The notes under the pieces are model-generated. The model was not told the origin of the DNA and searched no databases. It saw only the letters and a program-made list of their open reading frames with translations. Positions 8,295 to 16,042 of a stretch of 64,000 nucleotides of DNA are shown here, one piece after another; position 1 is the stretch's first letter, and every line of letters begins with the position of its first letter. Where the stretch lies: contig NZ_FORP01000022.1 in assembly GCF_900114035.1 (NCBI RefSeq), forward strand, positions 59,612 through 123,611, read 5' to 3'. This DNA is from Amycolatopsis sacchari (GTDB taxonomy: Bacteria; Actinomycetota; Actinomycetes; Mycobacteriales; Pseudonocardiaceae). The position numbers were made by a program, and so were the translations under genes.

Positions 8295-9311
8295 TTGAAC
8301 CTGGTTATTTACATCCTTCGCCGGCTGGCGATTTCGATCCCCGTGTTGTTCGTCGGGACCTTCCTGGTGTTCCTGATGGTCGCCGCGACCGGGGATCCGC
8401 TGGCCGAGCTGCGGGGCCGCCCGAACATCAACCCCGAGGCGATCGCGCAGACCGCGCAGCAGCTGGGGCTCGACCTGCCGCTGGTGCCCCGCTACTTCCA
8501 CTGGCTCGGGAACTTCCTGACCGGTGACTGGGGTGTCTCGGTCGCGCAGGGCAACGCCATGCAGCCCGTGTTCCCCAAGGTGATGAGCGCCTTCGAGGTC
8601 ACCATCAAGCTGGTGGTCGGTGCCGAGATCCTCGCGCTGGTCGTCGGTGTGGCGGTGGGCGTGCTGGCCGCGGTCAAGCAGTACTCGATCGTCGACTACC
8701 TCGCCACGACGCTGGCGTTCTTCCTCTTCTCCATGCCGATCTTCTGCGTCGCGGTCGTCCTCAAGACGTACGCGATCCAGATCAACGGCTGGGTGCGCGA
8801 TCTGGGCCTGACGGACTGGCTCGGCAACCCGTGGCTGAGAACGACGAGTCCGGAGAACCTCACATCGACCGGGTTCGGGGACTTCCTCGCGAAGTACTCG
8901 GGTGCCTACCTGCTGCCCACCCTGTCGATCATGGCGATCAGCTTCGCGGCGTACAGCCGGTTCCAGCGTGCTTCGATGCTGGAGACGCTGAACATGGACT
9001 ACGTGCGCACGGCGCGGGCCAAGGGCATCTCCGGTTCCCGCGTCATCTTCCGGCACGCGTTCCGCAACGCGCTGATTCCGGTCGCCACCCTGTTCTCGGT
9101 GAACTTCGGCCAGGTCCTGACCGGTGCGATCATCACCGAGACCGTGTTCAACTGGCACGGCATGGGGACCCTGCTCGTCGATGCCGTCAACCACAACGAT
9201 CCGAGTGTGCTGATGGGCTGGCTGGTCGTCGTCGCCGTCATGGTGGTGCTGGCCAACCTGGTCGCGGACCTGTTGTACGGCATCATGGACCCGAGGATTC
9301 GCGTTGGCTGA
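8295..9311 (+). CDS. Peptide ABC transporter permease, DppB/OppB type
   Basis: A 338-residue inner-membrane permease. The start is the typical MNLVIYILRRLAISIPVLFVG helix; further membrane segments are near residues 103-125, 135-157, 203-220 and 300-325. The EAA loop that contacts the ATPase is at about 236-256 (DYVRTARAKGISGSRVIFRHA). I use the TTG at 8295, 10 bases after GAGGAG. Its 3' end overlaps the second permease gene by eight bases, so the two are translationally coupled. Confidence 0.93.
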   Translation: MNLVIYILRRLAISIPVLFVGTFLVFLMVAATGDPLAELRGRPNINPEAIAQTAQQLGLDLPLVPRYFHWLGNFLTGDWGVSVAQGNAMQPVFPKVMSAFEVTIKLVVGAEILALVVGVAVGVLAAVKQYSIVDYLATTLAFFLFSMPIFCVAVVLKTYAIQINGWVRDLGLTDWLGNPWLRTTSPENLTSTGFGDFLAKYSGAYLLPTLSIMAISFAAYSRFQRASMLETLNMDYVRTARAKGISGSRVIFRHAFRNALIPVATLFSVNFGQVLTGAIITETVFNWHGMGTLLVDAVNHNDPSVLMGWLVVVAVMVVLANLVADLLYGIMDPRIRVG

Positions 9312-10241
9312 CATGAATTCGCTGGTTGCCGGCGAGGCCGCCTCGTCCGCCCAGCGCGAAGGCACCCTTCCCCCCGAAGCGCTTCCGGAACCCGCCAGCC
9401 AGGGCAAACTGGTCCTGCGGAAGTTCCTGCGGCACAAGCTCGCCATGATCTCCACGGTGGTGCTGCTCGTCATCGTGCTGATCGCGGTGATCATGCCGAT
9501 CTTCTGGCCGCACGCCTACGAGGACGCGGGTTCCCGTCGTTCGCGAAGCCGAGTGGCGACTTCCCGCTCGGTACCACCCAGGTCGGCAAGGACATGGTGT
9601 CGCAGATCCTGCGCGGTACCCAGTTCTCGCTGCTGATCGCGGTCGTGGTGTCCGTGCTGGGCACCCTGATCGGCGTGATCTTCGGCTCGCTCGCCGGGTA
9701 CCTGCGGGGCTTCACGGACTCGGCGCTGTCCCGGCTGACCGATCTGTTCCTGATCGTCCCCCAGATCGCGGCCGCGGCCATCATGGCGAAGATGTTCGGG
9801 CACGGCAGCTGGTTCGTGGTGGCGATCGTGCTGGCGCTGTTCGCGTGGATGCCGATCGCCCGCATCACCCGCGCCGAGGCGATGGCCCTCTCCCAGCGCG
9901 AGTTCGTCGAAGCGGCGCGCGCGGCGGGCGCGGGCACGGGCCGGATCATCTTCCGGCACCTGGTCCCGAACATGGTCGGCAGCATCACGGTGAACGCGAC
10001 GCTGGCCGTGGCGCAGGCGGTGCTGGTGGAGGCCGCACTGAGCTTCATCGGCCTCGGTGTGCAGCCGCCGGACACCTCGCTGGGCCGGATCATCCTGGAG
10101 AACTACGCGCAGGTCCAGACCCGCCCCTGGCTGTTCTTCGGCCCGTTCGTGGTGCTGGTCCTGATCTCGCTGTCGATCAACTTCATCGGTGACGGTCTGC
10201 GAGACGCCTTCGACCCCAGGCAACGACGGATGAAGGCATAA
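9304..10241 (+). pseudogene. Peptide ABC transporter permease, DppC/OppC type, reading frame broken near 9530
   Basis: The N-terminal frame starts with TTG at 9304 and encodes the usual cytoplasmic tail plus first membrane helix, but after residue 76 (HAYEDAG) it runs into a nonsense tail. The missing continuation is in another frame: PSFAKPSGDFPLGTTQVGKD, then MVSQILRGTQFS and a complete permease domain with EAA loop (REFVEAARAAGAGTGRIIFRHL) to the stop at 10241. One extra G in the GGG run at 9528-9530 would restore a single protein of about 312 residues. Either this is a sequencing indel or a real inactivating mutation that would disable the importer. The translated parts are otherwise fully conserved, which favours a recent event or an error. 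Confidence 0.85.
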
Positions 10242-10254
10242 AAAAGCACAGTGG

Positions 10255-10293
10255 AAAAAAGGCGCCCGCCCCGACAAGGCAGGGCGCCTTTTT
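10255..10293. terminator. Bidirectional intrinsic terminator after the permease genes
   Basis: Arms GGCGCCC (10261-10267) and GGGCGCC (10282-10288) are flanked by AAAAAA on the left and TTTTT on the right, giving a U-tract in both directions. This is the only classical U-tract terminator of the transporter locus. Confidence 0.88.
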
Positions 10294-10804
10294 CTTTACT
10301 ACACCCACACCAAAACCACCACCGAGCGACGCGAACGCGAGCGGCCCCAGGCCCCGCTCCTCCCCCGCCTCGATCCCCAGCTGCCTGAGCCAACCGTTAA
10401 ACACTCAAGGATCGGGGCGGGGGAGGGGCCGCGCGGGCAGGGCGTTCACGCCCGGGGACCCCGGTACCCGGGCAGGCGGCCGGACCAAAGACACAAGATC
10501 AAAAGAATGCCTCGCCGGCGGGCAATACCGCTAAGTTAGTACGTTTTACCTGGTCAGGGCGTTACCGGAGGCTCTGTTCAGTCGTTCCCGCCGGTTAGGC
10601 GGTTCTCCACTTGAGACAGTCGCCGTTGCGGTTGAGGGGAATCTTCAATTGAGGCAACTGTTCTGTCGGGGTGTGACCGCTCTGTGGGCGACGCCTCCAA
10701 ACGCCTCTGAGCTGCGGAAACTCGCCTAAACTTAGCGGTATTGGCCGGCGGGCAGGCTCCAGGATGATCGGGGCCCAAAGGGATCTCACCTGGGGTGGGT
10801 GGTC
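10294..10804. repeat. Gene-free stretch holding a 15-bp terminal inverted repeat pair
   Basis: No credible gene lies in this 511-base stretch. A perfect inverted repeat CAATACCGCTAAGTT occurs at 10523-10537 and, inverted, at 10729-10743, with similar CCGGCGGGC sequence just outside each arm. The roughly 220-bp unit is AT-richer than its surroundings and codes for nothing recognisable. It resembles a MITE or decayed insertion element; no target duplication could be identified. Confidence 0.6.
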
Positions 10805-10881
10805 GAGTTGAGTGATCATCCCGTCGCCTGCGGTTTGTGCATGGACCACCGGTTTCAGGCGACGGGATGATCACCCAACTC
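10805..10881. repeat. Palindromic intergenic repeat, copy 1
   Basis: Two 26-base arms (10805-10830 and 10856-10881) are complementary at 25 of 26 positions around a 25-base loop. The core CATCCCGTCGCCT recurs in the same palindromic layout at 57416-57478. Both copies lie between convergent genes. This looks like a REP-type repeat family rather than a dedicated terminator, since a separate terminator hairpin follows. Confidence 0.75.
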
Positions 10882-10894
10882 TGGGGTTGCTGCG

Positions 10895-10932
10895 CGAAGG
10901 GCCCCTTCCGCTGGCGCGGAAGGGGCCCTTCG
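10895..10932 (-). terminator. Terminator hairpin after the ABC ATPase gene
   Basis: Perfect 16-bp arms (10895-10910 and 10917-10932, core GAAGGGCCCCTTCC) with a 6-base loop lie 12 bases after the stop of the minus-strand ATPase gene. No T-tract, as is common in high-GC actinomycetes. Confidence 0.82.
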
Positions 10933-10943
10933 CCGCTCGGCTC

Positions 10944-12704
10944 TCAGTCGGCCACTGGGGCCAGTTTCCCGGCTTCCCAGGCCGCTCGCCGTTCGGCCTG
11001 GAGGACCGGGTCCGCGACCGGGGCGGCCGACAGCAGGCGCCTCGTGTACTCCTGCTGCGGGTTGTGCAGCACCTGGTCCCGCTCGCCGACCTCGACGAGC
11101 TTGCCGCGCTGCATCACGGCCACCCGGTCGGCCAGGAGGTCGACGACCGCGAGGTCGTGGCTGATGAACAGGCACGCGAAGCCCAGGGACTGCTGCAGCC
11201 CGAGGAACAGGTCCAGCACGCGCGCCTGCACCGACACGTCCAGCGCGGAGGTCGGTTCGTCGGCGATCAGCAGTTGCGGGTCCAGCGCCAGCGCACGGGC
11301 GATGGACACGCGCTGCCGCTGCCCGCCCGACAGCTCGTGCGGGTAGCGGTTGCGGTACTGACCAGACAGCTCGACACTGTCCAAAAGCGACACAACACGA
11401 TCGTTGAGTTGCTTGCCCTGGAACATCTTGTGCAGCACCATCGGCTCGGCGATCGATTCACCGATGGTCATCTTCGGGTCCAGTGTGGACGCCGGGTCCT
11501 GGAACACGATGGAGAAGTACCGGCGCAGCGGCCGCAGCTCCTTCGTGGACAGGTTGGTGATGTCACGACCCGCGATCGACACCGTGCCCTGCGTGGGCTT
11601 GAGCAGGCGGATCGCGCAGCGGCCGACCGTGGACTTGCCCGAACCGGACTCGCCCACGAGCCCCAGGATTTCGCCCTTGTTGATGTGCAGCGACACCCCG
11701 TCGACGGCCCGGTTCTTCGCCTGGCCGCGCTTGCCCGGGTACTCCAGCACCAGGTCCTTGATCTCCAGCGCGGGCGCGTCGGTCTGGATCTGGCCTTCCA
11801 GCTCGCTGTCGGACAGGCGGATCTTCTCGTCCACGTCCTCCTGCACCGGCGTCTCGTCCAGCAGGCGACGACCGGCGGGGCGCTGGCCGAGGACCGGCAC
11901 GGCGGCCAGCAGGCGCCGCGTGTAGTCCTCCTTCGGCGAGGCGAACAGCTCGTGCACCGGGGCCTGCTCGACGATCTCGCCCTGGTACATCACGACGACC
12001 CGGTCGGCCAGGTCCGCGACGACACCCATGTCGTGCGTGATCAGCACGATCGCGGTGTTCAGGGTGTCCCGCAGCTTCCGCAGCAGGCCGAGGATCTCCG
12101 CCTGCACCGTGACGTCGAGCGCCGTCGTCGGCTCGTCCGCGATGATCACCTTCGGGTCGCACGCGATGGCCATCGCGATGACCACGCGCTGGCGCAGACC
12201 ACCCGACAGCTGGTGCGGGTACTGCCGGAAACGCTCCTCCGGGCTGGGGATGCCGACCATGTCGAGCAGCTCCACCGCCCGCTTGTCGGCGGCCTCGCGC
12301 GAGATGTCCTGGTGCGCGCGCAGCGCCTCCCGGATCTGCCAGCCCACCGTGTACACCGGGTTCAGGGCGCTCATCGGCTCCTGGAAGATCATCGCGATGT
12401 CGTTGCCGCGGACCTTCCGCATGTCCTTGTCCTTGAGCCCGACCAGCTCGCGGTCGTCGAGGCGCAGGTCACCGGAGATCTTGCTCGTCTTGGGCAGCAG
12501 GCCGAGCACCGACATCGAGGTGACCGACTTGCCCGAACCGGACTCGCCGACGACCGCGACGATCTCGCCGGGCTTGACGTCGAAGCCGATGCCCTTGACC
12601 GCCTCGACCACGCCGTCGTCGGTCGCGAAGGAGATCTTGAGGTCCGCGATGGACAGGACGGAACCCGAGGCGGCCAGCCTCGCCGTCGTCGCTTCAGTGC
12701 TCAC
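10944..12704 (-). CDS. Peptide ABC transporter ATPase, two fused nucleotide-binding domains (DppD-DppF type)
   Basis: A 586-residue cytoplasmic protein with two complete ABC ATPase modules. Module 1 has Walker A GESGSGKS (53-60) and signature LSGGLRQR (166-173); module 2 has Walker A GESGSGKS (351-358), signature LSGGQRQR (458-465) and Walker B LLIADEP (478-484). Oligopeptide-type C-terminal extensions follow each module. It should energise the permeases at 8295-10241 but is encoded on the opposite strand, separated by 700 bases of repeats. I chose the GTG at 12704 ([10 protein letters not shown]); the open frame extends to 12821 but that extra part is promoter-like. It is divergent from mshB. 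Confidence 0.93.
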   Translation of the reverse strand: MSTEATTARLAASGSVLSIADLKISFATDDGVVEAVKGIGFDVKPGEIVAVVGESGSGKSVTSMSVLGLLPKTSKISGDLRLDDRELVGLKDKDMRKVRGNDIAMIFQEPMSALNPVYTVGWQIREALRAHQDISREAADKRAVELLDMVGIPSPEERFRQYPHQLSGGLRQRVVIAMAIACDPKVIIADEPTTALDVTVQAEILGLLRKLRDTLNTAIVLITHDMGVVADLADRVVVMYQGEIVEQAPVHELFASPKEDYTRRLLAAVPVLGQRPAGRRLLDETPVQEDVDEKIRLSDSELEGQIQTDAPALEIKDLVLEYPGKRGQAKNRAVDGVSLHINKGEILGLVGESGSGKSTVGRCAIRLLKPTQGTVSIAGRDITNLSTKELRPLRRYFSIVFQDPASTLDPKMTIGESIAEPMVLHKMFQGKQLNDRVVSLLDSVELSGQYRNRYPHELSGGQRQRVSIARALALDPQLLIADEPTSALDVSVQARVLDLFLGLQQSLGFACLFISHDLAVVDLLADRVAVMQRGKLVEVGERDQVLHNPQQEYTRRLLSAAPVADPVLQAERRAAWEAGKLAPVAD

Positions 12705-12814
12705 CAAGTGGCCCTTCGTGGGGGAAAACGTTCCACGCTGTACAGCGCAACTTCGCGCGAGGATATCCGAGGATCCCCCGACGAAGGTCGGCAGACTGTA
12801 AATATTCTGAATCA

Positions 12815-13564
12815 GTGCCAAAGCGATTACTGCTGGTCCACGCCCATCCGGACGACGAAACCATCACCACGGGCGGCACCATGGCGCGCTACGTGGCCGA
12901 GGGTGCCGAGGTCGTACTGGTGACCTGCACGCTGGGCGAGGAGGGCGAGATCATCCCGCCGGAACTCGCCGGGCTCGGCTCCTGGGCGGCCGACCAGCTG
13001 GGCGGCTACCGCTCCGGTGAACTCTCCGCCGCCCTGCGGGAACTCGGCGTGACCGAGCACCGCTACCTCGGCGGCATCGGTGGCTGGCGCGATTCCGGCA
13101 TGGCGGGCACCCCCGCCGCCGAGCACCCCCGCGCGTTCGCGAGCGGCTCCCTCGAAGACCAGGTGCTCCAGCTGCAGGTGATCGTCGACGAGGTCCGGCC
13201 GGACGTGCTCGTGACGTACAACTCCTTCGGCGGCTACGGCCACCCCGACCACATCCGCGCGCACGAAATCACGATGGCCGTGGCCGACTCCGCCCGCCGC
13301 GTCTTCCACATCGCCGCCGGCGGGGGTGCCGTCCTGCCGCCCGAGGCGCCGCCGAACGAGATCACCACGACGATCGACATCCGCCCGTACCTGGACCGGA
13401 AGATCGCCGCCCTGCGCGCCCACGCGACCCAGGTGACCGTGGACCCGCCCGAGTTCGCGCTGTCCAACGGCGTGCCGCAGCCGATCGGCGAGGAGGAGTA
13501 CTTCACGCTGGTCAAAGGCCCGCGCGAGGGCGCGGAAACGGACCTGTTCGGAGGCCTGGAATGA
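12815..13564 (+). CDS. mshB: N-acetyl-GlcN-Ins deacetylase MshB (mycothiol biosynthesis)
   Basis: A 249-residue PIG-L/LmbE-family zinc deacetylase that removes the acetyl group from GlcNAc-inositol, the second biochemical step to mycothiol. The AHPDDE motif (10-15) supplies His11, Asp14 and the catalytic Asp13; HPDH at 143-146 supplies the third zinc ligand. The stretches VTCTLGEEGE, ADQLGGYR-GELSAALRELGV and WRDSGMAGT match MshB rather than Mca. It is about 50 residues shorter than the mycobacterial enzyme through a compact C-terminal half. A TATTCT hexamer ends six bases before the GTG, suggesting a leaderless transcript. The next gene overlaps it by ATGA, as in M. tuberculosis Rv1170-Rv1171. 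Confidence 0.92.
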   Translation: MPKRLLLVHAHPDDETITTGGTMARYVAEGAEVVLVTCTLGEEGEIIPPELAGLGSWAADQLGGYRSGELSAALRELGVTEHRYLGGIGGWRDSGMAGTPAAEHPRAFASGSLEDQVLQLQVIVDEVRPDVLVTYNSFGGYGHPDHIRAHEITMAVADSARRVFHIAAGGGAVLPPEAPPNEITTTIDIRPYLDRKIAALRAHATQVTVDPPEFALSNGVPQPIGEEEYFTLVKGPREGAETDLFGGLE

Positions 13565-13923
13565 GCGTGTTCCAGCGGGTCCTCCTGGTGCTGCTGCTCC
13601 TCGACACCGTCCTGCTGGCGACGCTGGAACTGTTCTTCCTGCCGCTGCGCGTCGGCGGCACGGTGCCCCTGCCCATCACGGTGCTGGTCGCGATCGCCAC
13701 CACGCCGCTGCTGGTCATGCTGGCCGCGCGGCTCGTGCACCCCAAGGCGGCGTTTGCCCCGCTGGCGTTGTGGGTACTGACGATCGTGGTGCTCGGCCTG
13801 ACGGGACCGGGCGGTGACCTCGTGCTGATCCAGGACTGGCGCGGCCTGCTGCTGATCGCGGGCGGGGCTCTGCCCGCGGCGCTCACGCTCGGCGGCTCGC
13901 TCGCCGTGCCGGGAAGGAAGTGA
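13561..13923 (+). CDS. Small membrane protein coupled to mshB (Rv1171-like)
   Basis: A 120-residue protein with four predicted membrane helices (about residues 6-27, 37-57, 67-84 and 96-114) and hardly any soluble part. The ATG overlaps the mshB stop (ATGA). The same mshB-small membrane protein pairing is known in mycobacteria (Rv1171), where function is not established. No motif suggests an enzymatic role. Confidence 0.8.
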   Translation: MSVFQRVLLVLLLLDTVLLATLELFFLPLRVGGTVPLPITVLVAIATTPLLVMLAARLVHPKAAFAPLALWVLTIVVLGLTGPGGDLVLIQDWRGLLLIAGGALPAALTLGGSLAVPGRK

Positions 13924-13924
13924 C

Positions 13925-14620
13925 GTGGCCGAAGCCATCTCCGACCGGCAGATCGTCAGGGTGCTGCGCCCGTTCGTCCGCGCGGCGCAACCCGTGCTGC
14001 GCGCGATGTGCCGGCCAGGGCGCATCGAAGGCCTAGCCAACGTGAAGCTCCCCGGCTCGGCGGCCTGGGACGCGATGGACCGGCAGCAGCACATCGACTG
14101 GTGGATCAACCGCGTGGGCAGGCTCACGTCGCTGGTGACCGCGATCCCCGGCATCGGCGGCGCGCTCGCGGACCGCCTCCCCGTGCAGGACGCGCTCGGC
14201 GCGAGCGCGCAGGGGCTGCTGCTGTGCGCGATCGCGGGCGAGCACGGCATCGACGACGTGGGCGAGCGCGTGCGGTTGCTCGCTTGGGTGTTGTTCCAGC
14301 GCGACATCGATCCGACGCTCGCCGCGGGCAGGCACGGCGAGGCGGAGGACGCGAAGACCGCCGAGCTCGCCGGGGAGTTCGACGAGCACGACGGCAAGCG
14401 GTTCAGCGCGAAAGCGGCGGCGACGACCTTGTGGCGCATGGGACGTTCGCTGTTGGCGGTGTCCGGCGAACTGGAGAAGCGGCCGCGCGGCCGCTTCTAC
14501 CAGCGTGCGCTCGGGATGCTGCCCGTCGTCGGCATCGCGGGCGACTACCTCGCCGAGCGCTCCGGCCTCAAGCGCGTCGCGAAGCGGGCCGACGCGTGGC
14601 TCAGTGGCGCCAGAACATGA
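13925..14620 (+). CDS. EcsC-like family protein
   Basis: A 231-residue protein I would place with EcsC-like proteins from the pattern IPGIGGALADRLPVQDALGASAQGLL and IAGEHGID in the centre, and a C-terminal GMLPVVGIAGDYLAERSGL segment that mirrors the family's repeated glycine-rich helix. The family is poorly characterised and membrane-associated. GTG at 13925 begins one base after the previous stop, so it belongs to the mshB operon. Its end overlaps the convergent protease gene by 20 bases. The family call is tentative. Confidence 0.6.
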   Translation: MAEAISDRQIVRVLRPFVRAAQPVLRAMCRPGRIEGLANVKLPGSAAWDAMDRQQHIDWWINRVGRLTSLVTAIPGIGGALADRLPVQDALGASAQGLLLCAIAGEHGIDDVGERVRLLAWVLFQRDIDPTLAAGRHGEAEDAKTAELAGEFDEHDGKRFSAKAAATTLWRMGRSLLAVSGELEKRPRGRFYQRALGMLPVVGIAGDYLAERSGLKRVAKRADAWLSGART

Positions 14621-15386
14621 ACGCGTAGTTGCCCGCGCTGGCGTCGAAGGTGCTGCCGCCGATGGCGCGGAACACGAAGTCCGAGAGGTCCCAGAACACG
14701 TTCGCCACGGCGGGCACGGCGAACAGCAACGCGAACAGCGCGAGCGGTGCCCACGGCCGCACCTTCGCGGCGAACTCGCGCGTCTGCGGCGACAGGTACG
14801 GCTCGATCGCGCCGAACCCGTCGAGCCCCGGCACGGGCAGGATGTTCAGCACGAACGTCAGGATCTGCAGCAGTGCCAGGTACGACAGGCCGTAGGACAG
14901 CCCGTCGGCCATCGGGATGAAGGCCACGGCCAGCGACAGCAGCAGGCCGATCACGAAGTTGCTCAGCGGCCCCGCCAGCGAAACCCAGGACGACGCGGCA
15001 CGCGAGCGCAGTGCCCACCGGTTGATCCACACCGCGCCACCGGGCAGCGGGATGCCGCCGATCGCGAGCAGGATCAACGGGAGCACGAGCGACAGCACGG
15101 GATCGGTGTAGCGCCGGACGTCGAGGTTCAGGTAACCCTTTCCGACTACGGAGTGATCTCCGCCCTTGTACGCCAGGAAGGCGTGCCCGAACTCGTGCAG
15201 GGTGAGTGAGGCTGCCCACCCCGCGACTACGAGAACGAAGATCCCGCCGATCACCATCGGGTCTTCGTTCGCCGAGCCGAGGGAGTCCGCGTCACCGAAC
15301 GCGGCCAGTAGGCCACCCACTACGGTGAGCGCGAGGATGCCGAGGAACACGGGACTGGGTCTGACCGCTGATCGCTGCACGCGCAC
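14601..15386 (-). CDS. Site-2 protease family protein (peptidase M50)
   Basis: A 261-residue intramembrane metalloprotease. HEFGH at residues 64-68 within a membrane helix gives the zinc ligands and catalytic Glu; NILPVPGLDGF at 181-191 supplies the conserved Asp ligand. Six hydrophobic segments and no PDZ domain place it in the small M50B group, which cleaves substrates such as anti-sigma factors inside the membrane. The substrate is unknown. The ATG at 15386 is divergent from whiB2, and the 3' end overlaps the EcsC-like gene. Confidence 0.92.
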   Translation of the reverse strand: MRVQRSAVRPSPVFLGILALTVVGGLLAAFGDADSLGSANEDPMVIGGIFVLVVAGWAASLTLHEFGHAFLAYKGGDHSVVGKGYLNLDVRRYTDPVLSLVLPLILLAIGGIPLPGGAVWINRWALRSRAASSWVSLAGPLSNFVIGLLLSLAVAFIPMADGLSYGLSYLALLQILTFVLNILPVPGLDGFGAIEPYLSPQTREFAAKVRPWAPLALFALLFAVPAVANVFWDLSDFVFRAIGGSTFDASAGNYAFMFWRH

Positions 15387-15469
15387 AGTCTGTCGTATCC
15401 GTCCGGGTAGCTGTCGGCGTGTCCCCTTGCGCGAATAGGCATCAGGGTCCCCCGAACTCGCTACTCGGC

Positions 15470-15498
15470 TTGACCTGGCCGCATTACACGGGTGTAAT
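15470..15498 (+). promoter_or_regulatory. whiB2 promoter with overlapping palindrome
   Basis: TTGACC (15470-15475), a 17-base spacer and TGTAAT (15493-15498) form a good sigma-A-type promoter. A perfect palindrome ATTACAC-GG-GTGTAAT (15483-15498) covers the spacer and the -10 box, so a dimeric regulator bound there would block the polymerase. Confidence 0.72.
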
Positions 15499-15535
15499 CA
15501 CATTGCTGTCATTCGACGCGGCAAGGGGGTGTCGG

Positions 15536-15913
15536 ATGCGGCTTCAACACCGCCAGCCTGGGGAGTGCGTGGAAGCAGAGGAGGCGGAAGTGCGGTTGGA
15601 AGCAGACGGAAGGGAATGGGGGCAGGTCGTGGAGTGGGGAGCGAACCCGGACGAGGAACTGGGTGAGCTCATCGACATCTTCGACCCGGCCGAGCCGCCG
15701 GAGTGGCAGGACCGCGCGCTCTGCGCGCAGACCGACCCGGAGGCGTTCTTCCCCGAGAAGGGCGGATCGACCCGCGAAGCCAAGCGGATCTGTCAGGGCT
15801 GTGAAGTGAAGAGCGAGTGCCTCGAGTACGCGCTGGCCCACGACGAACGCTTCGGCATCTGGGGCGGACTGTCCGAACGGGAGCGTCGCAAGCTCAAGAA
15901 ACGCGCGGTCTGA
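15536..15913 (+). CDS. whiB2: WhiB-family iron-sulfur regulator, WhiB2/WhmD type
   Basis: A 125-residue transcription regulator with a [4Fe-4S] cluster bound by Cys63, Cys86, Cys89 and Cys95. The core CAQTDPEAFFPEKGGSTREA and the GIWGGLSERERRKLKKR turn plus basic tail are diagnostic of WhiB2/WhmD (the S. coelicolor WhiB orthologue), which controls septation and sporulation. I chose the ATG at 15536 because an AAGGGGG ribosome site precedes it. Neighbours (zincin-like protein, DUF3499, phosphomannomutase) match the Rv3260c locus. The promoter contains a palindrome that may mediate feedback. Confidence 0.94.
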   Translation: MRLQHRQPGECVEAEEAEVRLEADGREWGQVVEWGANPDEELGELIDIFDPAEPPEWQDRALCAQTDPEAFFPEKGGSTREAKRICQGCEVKSECLEYALAHDERFGIWGGLSERERRKLKKRAV

Positions 15914-16042
15914 AGGAGAAACGAGCTGGGCGGGCTCTGCTCGCGGAGTGCGCTCGCCGCGCTCGTTCCTCGGTGCGCTTCGGGGGTCGAACCCCGAGCC
16001 CCCTGGGCCCCGGTGCTTGGTCCTGTTGCGTAGTTTGGTGCG

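Noticed and set aside
9525..9600. Programmed frameshift in the DppC-type gene
   Set aside because: No slippery heptamer or downstream structure stands out; a one-base deletion in a G-run is simpler.
10578..10874. Short open frames in the repeat region downstream of the permease genes
   Set aside because: They translate the palindrome arms and lack ribosome sites or homologous-looking segments.
15483..15498. whiB2 palindrome as a BldD box
   Set aside because: The spacing between half-sites is one base too long and the central A/T is missing.
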